Below, piece by piece: positions 8,965 through 16,804 of a stretch of DNA of 43,394 nucleotides. The DNA lies in the NCBI GenBank assembly GCA_015487815.1, contig WFPA01000242.1, positions 1 through 43,394 of the forward strand, written 5' to 3'. Below the pieces are notes generated by a model. The model had not been told where the DNA came from and searched no databases. It saw only the letters and a list, made by a program, of their open reading frames with translations. Both the position numbers and the translations under genes were made by a program. Origin of the DNA: Albidovulum sp. (lineage in GTDB: Bacteria > Pseudomonadota > Alphaproteobacteria > Rhodobacterales > Rhodobacteraceae). The stretch's first letter is position 1. Every line of letters begins with the position of its first letter.

Positions 8965-8993
8965 AAGGGCCCGTCTTCGGACGGGCCCTTTTT
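8965..8993 (+). terminator. Rho-independent terminator of rpmI-rplT
   Basis: A perfect 11-bp stem (AAGGGCCCGTC / GACGGGCCCTT) is closed by a TTCG tetraloop and followed by a short T run. It begins 20 nt after the rplT stop. Confidence 0.92.
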
Positions 8994-9006
8994 CATTGTG
9001 CGGTCA

Positions 9007-10167
9007 TCATTCCTCGGGCAGGAACTGGCGCAGGAGCCAGGGAGGCGGAGCCGCCGGCAGGGTGCGACCGGCGCTCCATTCCCAGAAGCCTGTTCTCACT
9101 CCCACCAACCGGAAACGCAGATAGGGCCGCCATGCCTTCACGGGACCAAAGAGGACGGGCACGCCCTCCCCTGCTAAATGGGCCGCCTTGACAAAGGCCC
9201 TATCCGGCCATTTCCGCGGATCGATCAGGAACGCATCTTCGGTGGCCGAGGGCCAGAGGGGCGCCGGCTCCACCGCTCCCTGCTCCCCGCTCCTGGCGGA
9301 AAGGGCGTGCCGCGGCACCCGCCGCATCCCGTCCTCGCGCCCGGCCTCGAGGGTTTTCATCAGCCGCGGGACGTCGAAGGGGTCGAGGCGCCCGGCGAGC
9401 ATGTGCCGCAGGAGGCGCCGGCGCTGCGCCTCGGCAAAGCGCTGCCACGCTTCCGCGAACGCGTCGGGCGCAGCATGTTTCTTCAGGAAATGCGCCCTGG
9501 AAGCACCGATCTCGAACAGGCTCTTCGGCACGCGGTGACGCCGGCGAAGGGGACCGGGCGCGAAGCCGTGCATCACCTCGGCGCCGGATATGCCGCCCCA
9601 CCGGCCCACACGGTGGAGAACCCATGAAATATCAGCATCTTCCATGAAAAACCTGAGGCTTTCATCGAACCCCCCGGCCGCGAGAAGCGCTGTGCGGTCG
9701 AAGGCCATGTTGGTGCCGATGGCCTTGAGCGGACATCGGGGGAAATCCCCTTCATCCAATATATCAATATCTTCTCCCAACTCATTTACATGACTTGGTT
9801 TCCACTCGATCTTCCATCCGTTATCACGGCGCACCGGGCCGGTGCTCCAGCCAACACCGCCTTTCATGGGCGCCGTCAGGCGCAACAACCACATGGGAAA
9901 AGCCACGGCGTCGTCATCGAGAAAGGCAACGATCGGGGCCCGCGTCGCGGCGATGCCGATATTGCGTGCGCGCGAGAGGTTCTGCTCATCGAAGGGGATG
10001 AAACGGGCGGGCCAAGGGTCGCCAAGAGCGGCGATGCCCGAACTGTCTGCGACAACAATGACTTCGAAGGTGGCATTCACCTGGTAGCGCAGAGAGGTCA
10101 GCGCCTGCCGCAACCAGCCGGGCCGGCCGTGGGAGGCGATGACGACGCTGGCTGCGGGCGCGGTCAT
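9007..10167 (-). CDS. Family 2 glycosyltransferase
   Basis: A GT-A-fold glycosyltransferase that should transfer a sugar from a nucleotide-sugar donor. Residues 6-12 (ASVVIAS) open the Rossmann-like fold, NLSRARNIG (63-71) is the usual GT2 block, and FLDDDAV (DDD at 84-86) is the metal-binding DxD-type motif. Further on, RFFMEDADISWVLHRVG is the acceptor-side ED motif. The C-terminal 150 residues are Arg-rich and not recognised. No membrane segment is evident, so it acts on the cytoplasmic side. Its start overlaps the kdsB stop by 4 nt (ATGA), which ties it to surface-glycan synthesis. Donor and acceptor cannot be read from sequence. Confidence 0.85.
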   Translation of the reverse strand: MTAPAASVVIASHGRPGWLRQALTSLRYQVNATFEVIVVADSSGIAALGDPWPARFIPFDEQNLSRARNIGIAATRAPIVAFLDDDAVAFPMWLLRLTAPMKGGVGWSTGPVRRDNGWKIEWKPSHVNELGEDIDILDEGDFPRCPLKAIGTNMAFDRTALLAAGGFDESLRFFMEDADISWVLHRVGRWGGISGAEVMHGFAPGPLRRRHRVPKSLFEIGASRAHFLKKHAAPDAFAEAWQRFAEAQRRRLLRHMLAGRLDPFDVPRLMKTLEAGREDGMRRVPRHALSARSGEQGAVEPAPLWPSATEDAFLIDPRKWPDRAFVKAAHLAGEGVPVLFGPVKAWRPYLRFRLVGVRTGFWEWSAGRTLPAAPPPWLLRQFLPEE

Positions 10168-10967
10168 GGCATGTTCTGGCGCGCCAGCACCGCTTCGATC
10201 CGCGGCACGTCCTCGGGATTGTTGAGTTCCCAGAATTCGCGGCCCCGGGCCTCGACCTCGACGCAGCGAACGATCATGCCGTTCTCGAGAAAGCGCAGCT
10301 GCTCGAGCCCCTCCAGCGTCTCGAGCGGCCCTTGGGGCAGGCGGCGGTAGCGGGCCAGCGCCGCGGGCGTATAGGCATAGACGCCGACATGATGGAAGAC
10401 CGGTGTCGGCTCGTCGTCCGCATATAGGCGGCCGGTGTAGGGAATCACCTCCTTCGAGAAATAGAGCGCGCGGCCCTCACGGTCGAAGACGGCTGTGGTG
10501 CCGCCGACACGGCCCGCCGCCCGATCCTCGAGGAAGGCGCGATGCGCTGCTCCGCTGCAGCGGAGCACCGGCGTTGCCACATCCACCCCTTCCTTCGCCA
10601 GCGTCCCGATCAGCGCTTCTACGAACCAGGGCGGCGTCAGCGGCGCATCCCCCTGGAGATTGATGACGATGTCGGGCGCTGCCCCCAACACGTCGAGAGC
10701 TTCGGCGCAGCGTTCGGTGCCGTTGGCCGCATCGGGCGATGTCATCACCACCTCGCCGCCGAACCGGGCAACCTCGTCCGCGATGCGCTCGTCATCGGTG
10801 GCCACCACCACCCGATCGACCCCGCGCACCGCCCGGGCCGCCTGCCAGCTGCGTTCGATCAGCGTGCGGGCCGCGCCACCTGCCCCCCTGAGCGGCACCA
10901 GCGGCTTGCCGGGATAGCGGCTCGACGCGAAGCGCGCCGGAATGACGACCAGCGTTCCGCCCTTCAT
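10164..10967 (-). CDS. kdsB: 3-deoxy-manno-octulosonate cytidylyltransferase (CMP-Kdo synthetase), KdsB-like
   Basis: Activates Kdo with CTP for lipopolysaccharide cores or for the Kdo linker of ABC-exported capsules. The nucleotide-binding start VVIPARFASSRYPGKPL, the block VVVATDDERIADEV, GGEVVMTS and FHHVGVYAY are all present across 267 residues. The block usually written NVQGDEP reads NLQGDAP, so the Glu is Ala and the following region (LTPPWFVEAL) also departs from the E. coli form. It may be a capsule-type or substrate-shifted subgroup (inference). It is coupled by 4-nt overlaps to cysQ upstream and to the glycosyltransferase gene downstream. Confidence 0.86.
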   Translation of the reverse strand: MKGGTLVVIPARFASSRYPGKPLVPLRGAGGAARTLIERSWQAARAVRGVDRVVVATDDERIADEVARFGGEVVMTSPDAANGTERCAEALDVLGAAPDIVINLQGDAPLTPPWFVEALIGTLAKEGVDVATPVLRCSGAAHRAFLEDRAAGRVGGTTAVFDREGRALYFSKEVIPYTGRLYADDEPTPVFHHVGVYAYTPAALARYRRLPQGPLETLEGLEQLRFLENGMIVRCVEVEARGREFWELNNPEDVPRIEAVLARQNMP

Positions 10968-11767
10968 CCCTCCCCCCTCACAAGCTCGACACCGGGCGCA
11001 TGGGCGATGAAGAACGGGTTTTCGAAACCGGGCTTGCCATAGGTGAGAGGCGTCAGGTCATCGAAGCGGACGACCTTGCCCCCCGCAGCCGCCAGCACCG
11101 CATGTCCCGCAGCCGTGTCCCACTCCATGGTCCGGCCAAGCCGCGGATAGAGATCGGCCTCGCCGGCGGCCACCAGGCAGAATTTCAGCGATGAGCCGGC
11201 CGAACGCAGCTCGGCAACCCTGTAGCGGGCGATATAGTCGTCGGTCGCCCTGTCACGGTGGGACTTGGAGGCAACGACGATCAGCGCGTCATTGTCGGGC
11301 TCGCGCACATGGATCGGCCGCGCCGCTCCCGGCCTGGCAGCATCGAAAGGTCCGGTTTCCTCGACGGCCCCGCCCTCGGGCAGGGTGCGGAACATGCGCC
11401 CGACCGCCGGTGCGTGCACCACCCCGAGCCGCGGCACGCCCTTCTCGACCCAGGCGATGTTGACGGTGAACTCCCCCGAGCGGCGGACGAATTCCCTGGT
11501 GCCGTCGAGAGGATCGACGATGAAGAAGGTGTCGCCCTCGAGCGCATGGCTTGCCGCGTTTTCCTCGGTCACGATCATGGCGCCGGGAAAGGCCGCTTCG
11601 AGACCATGGGTGATGAGTGCGTCGGCCTCCTCGTCGGCGAGGGTGACGGGGCTTTCGTCGCTCTTGCGGCGCACCTCCATCTCGTCCGCCTCGAACACCT
11701 TCATGATGCGCTCCCCCGCCTCGACCGCAAGCCGACGCATTGTTTCCATCATTTCGCCACGATCCAA
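10964..11767 (-). CDS. cysQ: 3'(2'),5'-bisphosphate nucleotidase CysQ
   Basis: Hydrolyses PAP, the by-product of PAPS-using reactions, to AMP and phosphate. It belongs to the Li+-sensitive, Mg2+-dependent inositol-monophosphatase fold. Metal-site motifs are present: VTEEN (E68, E69), DPLDGTREF (D85, D88), and WDTAAGHAVLAAAGG near the C-terminus. I place the start at TTG 11767 because GGGAG lies 7 nt upstream; the ATG at 11752 (5 residues later) lacks a Shine-Dalgarno but is possible. The gene leads the cysQ-kdsB-glycosyltransferase operon. A PAPS-type sulfotransferase about 4 kb away gives it a plausible partner. Confidence 0.9.
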   Translation of the reverse strand: MDRGEMMETMRRLAVEAGERIMKVFEADEMEVRRKSDESPVTLADEEADALITHGLEAAFPGAMIVTEENAASHALEGDTFFIVDPLDGTREFVRRSGEFTVNIAWVEKGVPRLGVVHAPAVGRMFRTLPEGGAVEETGPFDAARPGAARPIHVREPDNDALIVVASKSHRDRATDDYIARYRVAELRSAGSSLKFCLVAAGEADLYPRLGRTMEWDTAAGHAVLAAAGGKVVRFDDLTPLTYGKPGFENPFFIAHAPGVELVRGEG

Positions 11768-11886
11768 TGCTTTTCTCCCTGTCGTCCGCCCCCGGCCGGC
11801 GGCCCTCGTTGCAAGACCGGCCTGCACTTCCTATTCTTGCCGGATCGAGGGGGCAAGTCGGGCCCTCCGCGCCCGAAGGCGGCCCC

Positions 11887-11905
11887 GGCGATGCCGGGCA
11901 TCGCC
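11887..11905 (+). other. Short perfect hairpin in the leader of the ABC permease gene
   Basis: GGCGATGC and GCATCGCC form a perfect 8-bp stem with a CGG loop, ending 3 nt before the AGGAG Shine-Dalgarno of the permease gene. There is no T-tract, so it is not a terminator. A role in mRNA stability or translation is possible. Confidence 0.5.
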
Positions 11906-11923
11906 CACAGGAGAATGTGAGAG

Positions 11924-12742
11924 ATGTTTCAGACCCCCCGTCCGAAGAGCGTGCTCGAATCGGCCTTCACGCTGATCGACCTCATCTTCGTGGCCACGGT
12001 CCGCAACATCCGCAAGACCAACGGCAATGCCATCATCGGCCTTCTGATGAACATCCTCCAGTCCGTCATCATGGTGGCGGTCTTCTGGCTGATGATCGAC
12101 GTGCTCGGCATGCGGCATCTCGCCCTCAGGGGAAACTACATCGTCTTCCTGCTCTCGGGCATCTTTCTCTTCATGACCCACACCAAGGCTGTGGGCGCCG
12201 TGGCGGGAGCCCCCAACGCCGCTTCGCCGCTGATGAAGCACGCCAACATGAACACGGCGATCTCCATAACCGCCGCTGCGCTGTCGTCACTCTACTTCCA
12301 GATCCTTTCGATGGCGGTGATTCTCTTCATCACCCATGTGGCGATCGAACGCGTCGAGATCTATGACTGGGCGGGCTTTCTCAAGATGTTCTTCCTCGCC
12401 TGGCTTTCGGGTGTGGCCCTCGGCCTCGTGCTGATGGCCCTGAGCCCATGGGCGCCGACGGTCACCAGCCTGATCGCCACCATCTACCGCCGGGTGCAGA
12501 TGCTCGCCTCGGGAAAGATGTTCCTCGCCAATACCATGGGCGCCTATCTCTACATGTTCGACTGGAACCCGCTCTTTCACATCATCGACCAGGCGCGCGG
12601 TTACGCCTTCATCAATTACAACCCGCGCTTCACCAACAGCGAATATCCCATGGCGATGACGGTGGCCTTCCTCGTGCTCGGCATGGTCGCCGAATTCTAT
12701 ACCCGCAAGCGCACCTCCCTCAGCTGGTATGCCCGCCGGTAG
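11924..12742 (+). CDS. ABC-2 type polysaccharide export permease (KpsM/Wzm-like)
   Basis: A 272-residue inner-membrane protein with six predicted membrane segments (about 38-62, 70-88, 112-135, 145-170, 180-200, 243-260) and an amphipathic N-terminus. This is the layout of permeases that export capsule or O-antigen chains. Blocks such as VATVRNIRKTNGNAIIG and PLFHIIDQARGYAF fit that group. No ABC ATPase (KpsT/Wzt) gene is beside it, so its partner must be encoded elsewhere. AGGAG is present upstream. It is divergent from cysQ-kdsB-GT2 and is followed after 154 nt by the five-gene glycan cluster. Confidence 0.82.
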   Translation: MFQTPRPKSVLESAFTLIDLIFVATVRNIRKTNGNAIIGLLMNILQSVIMVAVFWLMIDVLGMRHLALRGNYIVFLLSGIFLFMTHTKAVGAVAGAPNAASPLMKHANMNTAISITAAALSSLYFQILSMAVILFITHVAIERVEIYDWAGFLKMFFLAWLSGVALGLVLMALSPWAPTVTSLIATIYRRVQMLASGKMFLANTMGAYLYMFDWNPLFHIIDQARGYAFINYNPRFTNSEYPMAMTVAFLVLGMVAEFYTRKRTSLSWYARR

Positions 12743-12896
12743 GCCGGGATGACAGGCATTTTAGATGCTTTTCAGGCATATTGCGGATGAAACACCACTC
12801 GGCCGGCACGGCCCTTAACCAAGCATAAACCTCCGCTGACGATTCTTCCCGGTGACGGGTCGGGCTTTCCGGCCCGGCATCGACAGCGGAGGGAGC

Positions 12897-14135
12897 ATGG
12901 CGAAGGACGGCGGCAAACCGGAAGGCAGGCGCATTCTCGTGACCGGAGGCGCCGGTTTCGTCGGCCTCGGTCTCGTCCGTGCCCTCGCCGGAGCGAACGA
13001 GGTTGTCGTCCTCGACAATCTCCATCCGCAGGTCCACCCCGACCGGGCCGCAGCGCGCGCACGCACCGAAGCCTCCGGGGCAAGCCTCGTCGAGGCCGAC
13101 ATCCGCGACGGGGCCGCTCTCTCCCGGCTTTTCGGCCGCTTCCGCCCGGACATCGTCTTTCATCTGGCGGCCGAGACCGGCACCGGCCAGTCCCATGCCG
13201 CGCTCGGCCGGCATGTGGATGTGAACGTCGTCGGCACGACCCGCCTCATCGAAACCATCCGGCGCGCAGAGGCCCGGCCCGCACGGATCGTCCTTGCAAG
13301 CTCCCGTGCCGTCTATGGCCAGGGCGCGATGGTGGACCGGGCCGGCCAGCCGGCACTCGCCCTGCCGCGCAAGCGCACCATGCTCGAGCAGGGCTGTTTC
13401 GACATCTTCGGCCCCGACGGCCAGAAACTCTATGCCCGACCCACATCCGCCCGAAGCTGCCTGCCGAACCCGGTGTCGATCTATGCCTCGACCAAGCTCA
13501 TGCAGGAGCATCTCGTCACCCAGGGGCTCTGGGGCAGCGGGATCGAAACCGTGATCCTGCGGCTTCACAACGCCTATGGGCCGGGCCAGTCTCTCGCCAA
13601 CCCCTATACCGGCGTTCTTGCCCATTTCGCCCGACTGGCCATCCGGGGGCAGCCGATCGAGATCTACGAGGATGGGCGCATCGTGCGGGATTTCGTCCAT
13701 CTCGAAGACGTCGTGCGGGCGCTCCTGCGGGCGGCTTCCTGCCGGCCGCCCCCGCCGTTGCCGATCGACATCGGCACGGGCCGCCCCGTCACCCTCGCGG
13801 CCCTTGTCCGCTTGCTCCTGCGACGGTCCGGGAACCGGGCGCCCTGCCGCGTGAGCGGCGCCTTTCAGCCCGGCGACGTGCGCCACGCCGTGGCCGACCC
13901 CGCGAATGCAGCCCGCTTTCTCGGCTGGTCGCCGACGGTCGATCTGGAGACCGGGCTGGCCGATGTGCTGCGTTGGGTGCGGGAAGAACTCTCCTGCGCG
14001 CCGCACCCCGAAAGACCGCCGCTCCATCCTGTCGAAGGAGGCTCTCCATGTCCGACCAGGCCATGCCCCACCAGGCGCTACTTGCCCTCGGCCACAGCCA
14101 CCTCGCCGCCCTTCGCAGCGGCTGGCAGCACCTGA
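12897..14135 (+). CDS. NAD-dependent sugar epimerase/dehydratase (extended SDR)
   Basis: Acts on a nucleotide-sugar in glycan precursor synthesis. The Rossmann motif GGAGFVG is at residues 17-23, the region after beta-4 is FHLAAETG, the catalytic Ser region is LASSRAVYG (S135/S136), and the YxxxK pair is Y196/K200 in SIYASTKLMQ. RLHNAYGPGQ and RDFVHLEDVV are typical of UDP-glucose/galactose-type epimerases. GGAGGGAG precedes the ATG. The recognisable enzyme ends near residue 366 (VREELS). The last 46 residues are Pro-rich and mostly lie over the start of the next gene, an 88-nt overlap that suggests loss of an earlier stop. The exact sugar is not determinable. Confidence 0.85.
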   Translation: MAKDGGKPEGRRILVTGGAGFVGLGLVRALAGANEVVVLDNLHPQVHPDRAAARARTEASGASLVEADIRDGAALSRLFGRFRPDIVFHLAAETGTGQSHAALGRHVDVNVVGTTRLIETIRRAEARPARIVLASSRAVYGQGAMVDRAGQPALALPRKRTMLEQGCFDIFGPDGQKLYARPTSARSCLPNPVSIYASTKLMQEHLVTQGLWGSGIETVILRLHNAYGPGQSLANPYTGVLAHFARLAIRGQPIEIYEDGRIVRDFVHLEDVVRALLRAASCRPPPPLPIDIGTGRPVTLAALVRLLLRRSGNRAPCRVSGAFQPGDVRHAVADPANAARFLGWSPTVDLETGLADVLRWVREELSCAPHPERPPLHPVEGGSPCPTRPCPTRRYLPSATATSPPFAAAGST

Positions 14136-14857
14136 AATCCGAAGGGCGGACCCTGCCCGATGTGCATTTCGCCCTTCTCAACAGACCGCGTTTCCAGCCC
14201 AATTTCATCGGCCCGGCGACACAGCGGGCGCTTTCGCCGAAGATGAACGCGGCCCTTGAAGCGCTGCTCGGCGCACGACGCTGGCATGCCGTGCTGCTTG
14301 CCCCGCTCGGCAATGAATGCCTGGCCCGCTTTCTTGTGGCGGACGAGCCGGCCCTCACGCTCCATGATCCATCCATCCCCGCCCCGGCCGATGGCGTACC
14401 CGTCTGCATCGAAACCATGCGGGCCTGGCTGAAGGAGATCGCTGCGCGCAATGCCGGTCTGTTTCTCTCTGCACTGCGCGAGCGCACCGATCTGCCGATC
14501 ATCCTTGTGCCCCCCCCGCCGCCGATCGCCTCCGAAAAGCTGATCCGGGAGGGCGAGAGCCCGCTTCACGCGATGCTTGCCACCGCCCGGCTCAACCCGC
14601 CGGAGCTGCGCCTGAGGATCTGGGAACTCTATCTCGGGATTTGCGCCGGACTGGCGCGAGACAGCGGCGCAACGCTTCTGCGGCCGCCTGCCGCCGTCCG
14701 GGACGAGGCCGGCTTTCTTCACTCCTCCTGTGCCCGCGGTGATCCGACCCACGCCAATGCCCGTTATGGCGCCTGCCTCTGGCCCGAAATCCTGAAGCAC
14801 CTGGCCGGGGCGGGCACCGGGCCAGCATCACCCTTCCACATGGAGCTTTCGACATGA
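14048..14857 (+). CDS. SGNH-like hydrolase/acyltransferase-type protein, unassigned
   Basis: A 269-residue protein of no family I can name. It begins with a beta-strand and LLALGHSHLAALR (S17), where an SGNH hydrolase has its GDS block. Asn-containing LGNECLARFL and PIILVPPPPP lie where blocks II/III would be, and it ends with GDPTHANARYG (D232, H235), like the DxxH block. That pattern fits a Ser-Asp-His esterase or O-acyltransferase acting on a glycan (inference). GAAGGAGG 6 nt before the ATG at 14048 fixes the start even though the epimerase frame is still open there. Its stop overlaps the next ATG by 4 nt. Confidence 0.68.
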   Translation: MSDQAMPHQALLALGHSHLAALRSGWQHLKSEGRTLPDVHFALLNRPRFQPNFIGPATQRALSPKMNAALEALLGARRWHAVLLAPLGNECLARFLVADEPALTLHDPSIPAPADGVPVCIETMRAWLKEIAARNAGLFLSALRERTDLPIILVPPPPPIASEKLIREGESPLHAMLATARLNPPELRLRIWELYLGICAGLARDSGATLLRPPAAVRDEAGFLHSSCARGDPTHANARYGACLWPEILKHLAGAGTGPASPFHMELST

Positions 14858-15963
14858 ATCACCCTTACAGCGATCTGCCCGATCATTGTTACTGGGCGCG
14901 GTCCGTGGCCCGCCTGCCGCCCGACAGGGTCGATCCCATGCTGCAGGCACCCTTCCGCATCACCCGCAGCACGCCGGTGCTCACGGCCGGGTCCTGTTTT
15001 GCCGATCGCATCACCAGGGCGCTTGCCACCCGCGGCTTCAACCTCGTCATGACGGAGCTGGCGCACCCGCTTCTGCCCCGTCGCATCGCGCAGGCGCATG
15101 GCTATGGCCGCCACGCCGCCCGCTACGGCAACATCTATACCGCCCGGCAACTGCGCCAGCTGCTCGAACGCGCCCTGGGTCGCTTCGCACCGGCCGAACC
15201 CCCCTGGCGGCTCGGCAACGGCAACTGGGCCGACCCCTTCCGCCCCACGGTTCAGCCCGGCGGTTTCGTCAGTCACCACGAACTGGCTGCCGACCGGGCC
15301 CGTCATCTCGCCTGCGTGCGGGCTGCCTTCGAGACGGCCCGGGTCTTCATCTTCACCCTCGGACTTACCGAAGCCTGGCACAGCCTCGAGGACGGGGCCG
15401 TCTTCCCGGTCGCCCCTGGCGTTGCCGCCGGCCGTTTCGACAAGGCCCGACATGGATTCATCGACTTCTCGGTTGAAGAGATCGTGGCGGATCTCGAAAT
15501 CTTCCTTGACCTCGCCAGGGAGATCAGCCCCGGTCTCAAGGTCATATTGACCGTCTCCCCCGTCCCCCTCGCGGCGACCGCCCGGCCGGATCGCCATGTG
15601 CTCACCGCCACCACACTCTCGAAGGCCAAGCTGCGCCTCGCGGCCGAGATGTTCTGCCGCGACCGGCCGGATGCCGTCTACTTCCCCGCCTACGAGATCG
15701 TGACCGGCCCGCACGGGCGCGGCCGGTATTTCACCGGCGGATTGCGCGATGCAAGCCGAATGGCCGTCGAACATGTCATGGCCAGTTTCTTCCGCAACTT
15801 CACCGAAGGCGCCGACAGGCCCCTTCCGCCGGCCGATCCCCCCTCGCCGCGCGCGGCACCACCCGGCGGCCGGCACCGCGCGGCTCTCTTCGCCTCCTCC
15901 TGTGACGAGATCCTCAGCGATGACGAAGAAGCCCCCCGCGGGAGGTCCCCCCATGTCCATTGA
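14854..15963 (+). CDS. GSCFA-domain protein
   Basis: The 369-residue protein carries the family-naming motif GSCFAD (residues 46-51) at the place of an SGNH nucleophile block (S47). NIYTARQLRQLLERAL and FIFTLGLTEAWHS follow, both standard for GSCFA proteins found in polysaccharide loci. GSCFA members are thought to be SGNH-like enzymes that modify glycans. The C-terminal 60 residues are Pro/Arg-rich. It overlaps its upstream neighbour by 4 nt and the sulfotransferase start by 11 nt, so all are co-translated. Two consecutive SGNH-like genes in one operon are notable. Confidence 0.85.
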   Translation: MNHPYSDLPDHCYWARSVARLPPDRVDPMLQAPFRITRSTPVLTAGSCFADRITRALATRGFNLVMTELAHPLLPRRIAQAHGYGRHAARYGNIYTARQLRQLLERALGRFAPAEPPWRLGNGNWADPFRPTVQPGGFVSHHELAADRARHLACVRAAFETARVFIFTLGLTEAWHSLEDGAVFPVAPGVAAGRFDKARHGFIDFSVEEIVADLEIFLDLAREISPGLKVILTVSPVPLAATARPDRHVLTATTLSKAKLRLAAEMFCRDRPDAVYFPAYEIVTGPHGRGRYFTGGLRDASRMAVEHVMASFFRNFTEGADRPLPPADPPSPRAAPPGGRHRAALFASSCDEILSDDEEAPRGRSPHVH

Positions 15964-16804
15964 GCGCGTTGTCGGCATCTACTCCTTCCCGAAAAGCGGG
16001 AACACGTGGCTGCGGGCCATCATCGCCGCCATGTTCGGCATTCCGCGCGGCGCAGGCGCCCTGCAGACCTATGTCACCGACACTCATTTCGGGCGCGTTC
16101 TCGAGAACCCCTGGCGCCGGAACGGCATCGACTGGTATTTCTACAAGTCGCACCACAAGCAGCCCCTTGCCTGCCACAGGGGCCAGAAATTCCGGACGGA
16201 TGCCTTCATCTACATCTACCGTCATCCGCTCGACGTGTTCGTATCCTATCTCAACTTCATTTCCGCCAATGTCTCCCCGCAGGCCGGCCGCTCGCTGGGC
16301 GTGTCCTTCGCGCGGGTGGAGGACATCCCGCCACGCGAAATGGAGCGGCTTTTCTCCCTCTACCTCGCCCATGGCACGCTCTTCCCGCAGAACCGCGCCT
16401 TCGGGAGCATTTTCGAGAACATCGCCACATTCAGGCGGCTGGCCGATGAAGGAGCGCCGGTCCTCGTCCTGCGCTACGAGGATCTCAAGCACGATTTCGC
16501 GCCGCAAGTGCAGGCCATCGCCAGACATCTCGGGATCGGCCCCGTCGACCCCGAGAAGATCCGGGCGGAGGCCGAGACCAGAACCCGCAGGAACGGTCGC
16601 TTCTTCTGGAAAAAGACGGTGGGGAACCATCGAAACTACCTCACGGCGGCCCAGATCGAGCGTTTCTGCTGGGTGCATGAAGCCGAAATGGCCGCGCTCG
16701 GTTATCTTGGCGAGCCCGCCGGCTCTCCCTCGAACGGTCTGGTGGGTACGGGCGGATCTCCCGGCGGAAACCGCGGAACGCTTCTGCCGGAGACTGCGCG
16801 ATGA
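15953..16804 (+). CDS. PAPS-dependent sulfotransferase
   Basis: Transfers sulfate from PAPS to a hydroxyl, here most likely of a sugar. The 5'-phosphosulfate loop is PKSGNTWLR (13-21), the likely catalytic His is in FYKSHH (H67), and the 3'-phosphate-binding strand/helix is YIYRHPLDVFVSY (R90, D94, S98). The C-terminal substrate/PAPS lid appears as FFWKKTVGNHRNYLT. Length is 283 residues. GGGAGG 7 nt before the ATG at 15953 fixes the start inside the end of the GSCFA gene. It resembles cytosolic-type family 1 sulfotransferases more than Golgi types. The product PAP would be cleared by CysQ encoded about 4 kb away. Confidence 0.88.
   Translation: MSIERVVGIYSFPKSGNTWLRAIIAAMFGIPRGAGALQTYVTDTHFGRVLENPWRRNGIDWYFYKSHHKQPLACHRGQKFRTDAFIYIYRHPLDVFVSYLNFISANVSPQAGRSLGVSFARVEDIPPREMERLFSLYLAHGTLFPQNRAFGSIFENIATFRRLADEGAPVLVLRYEDLKHDFAPQVQAIARHLGIGPVDPEKIRAEAETRTRRNGRFFWKKTVGNHRNYLTAAQIERFCWVHEAEMAALGYLGEPAGSPSNGLVGTGGSPGGNRGTLLPETAR

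Noticed and set aside
9755-9800. AT-rich patch in the GT2 gene as a sign of transfer or an insertion
   Set aside because: The frame is continuous and the segment encodes plausible protein (ELGEDIDILDEG); the patch is too short to infer transfer.
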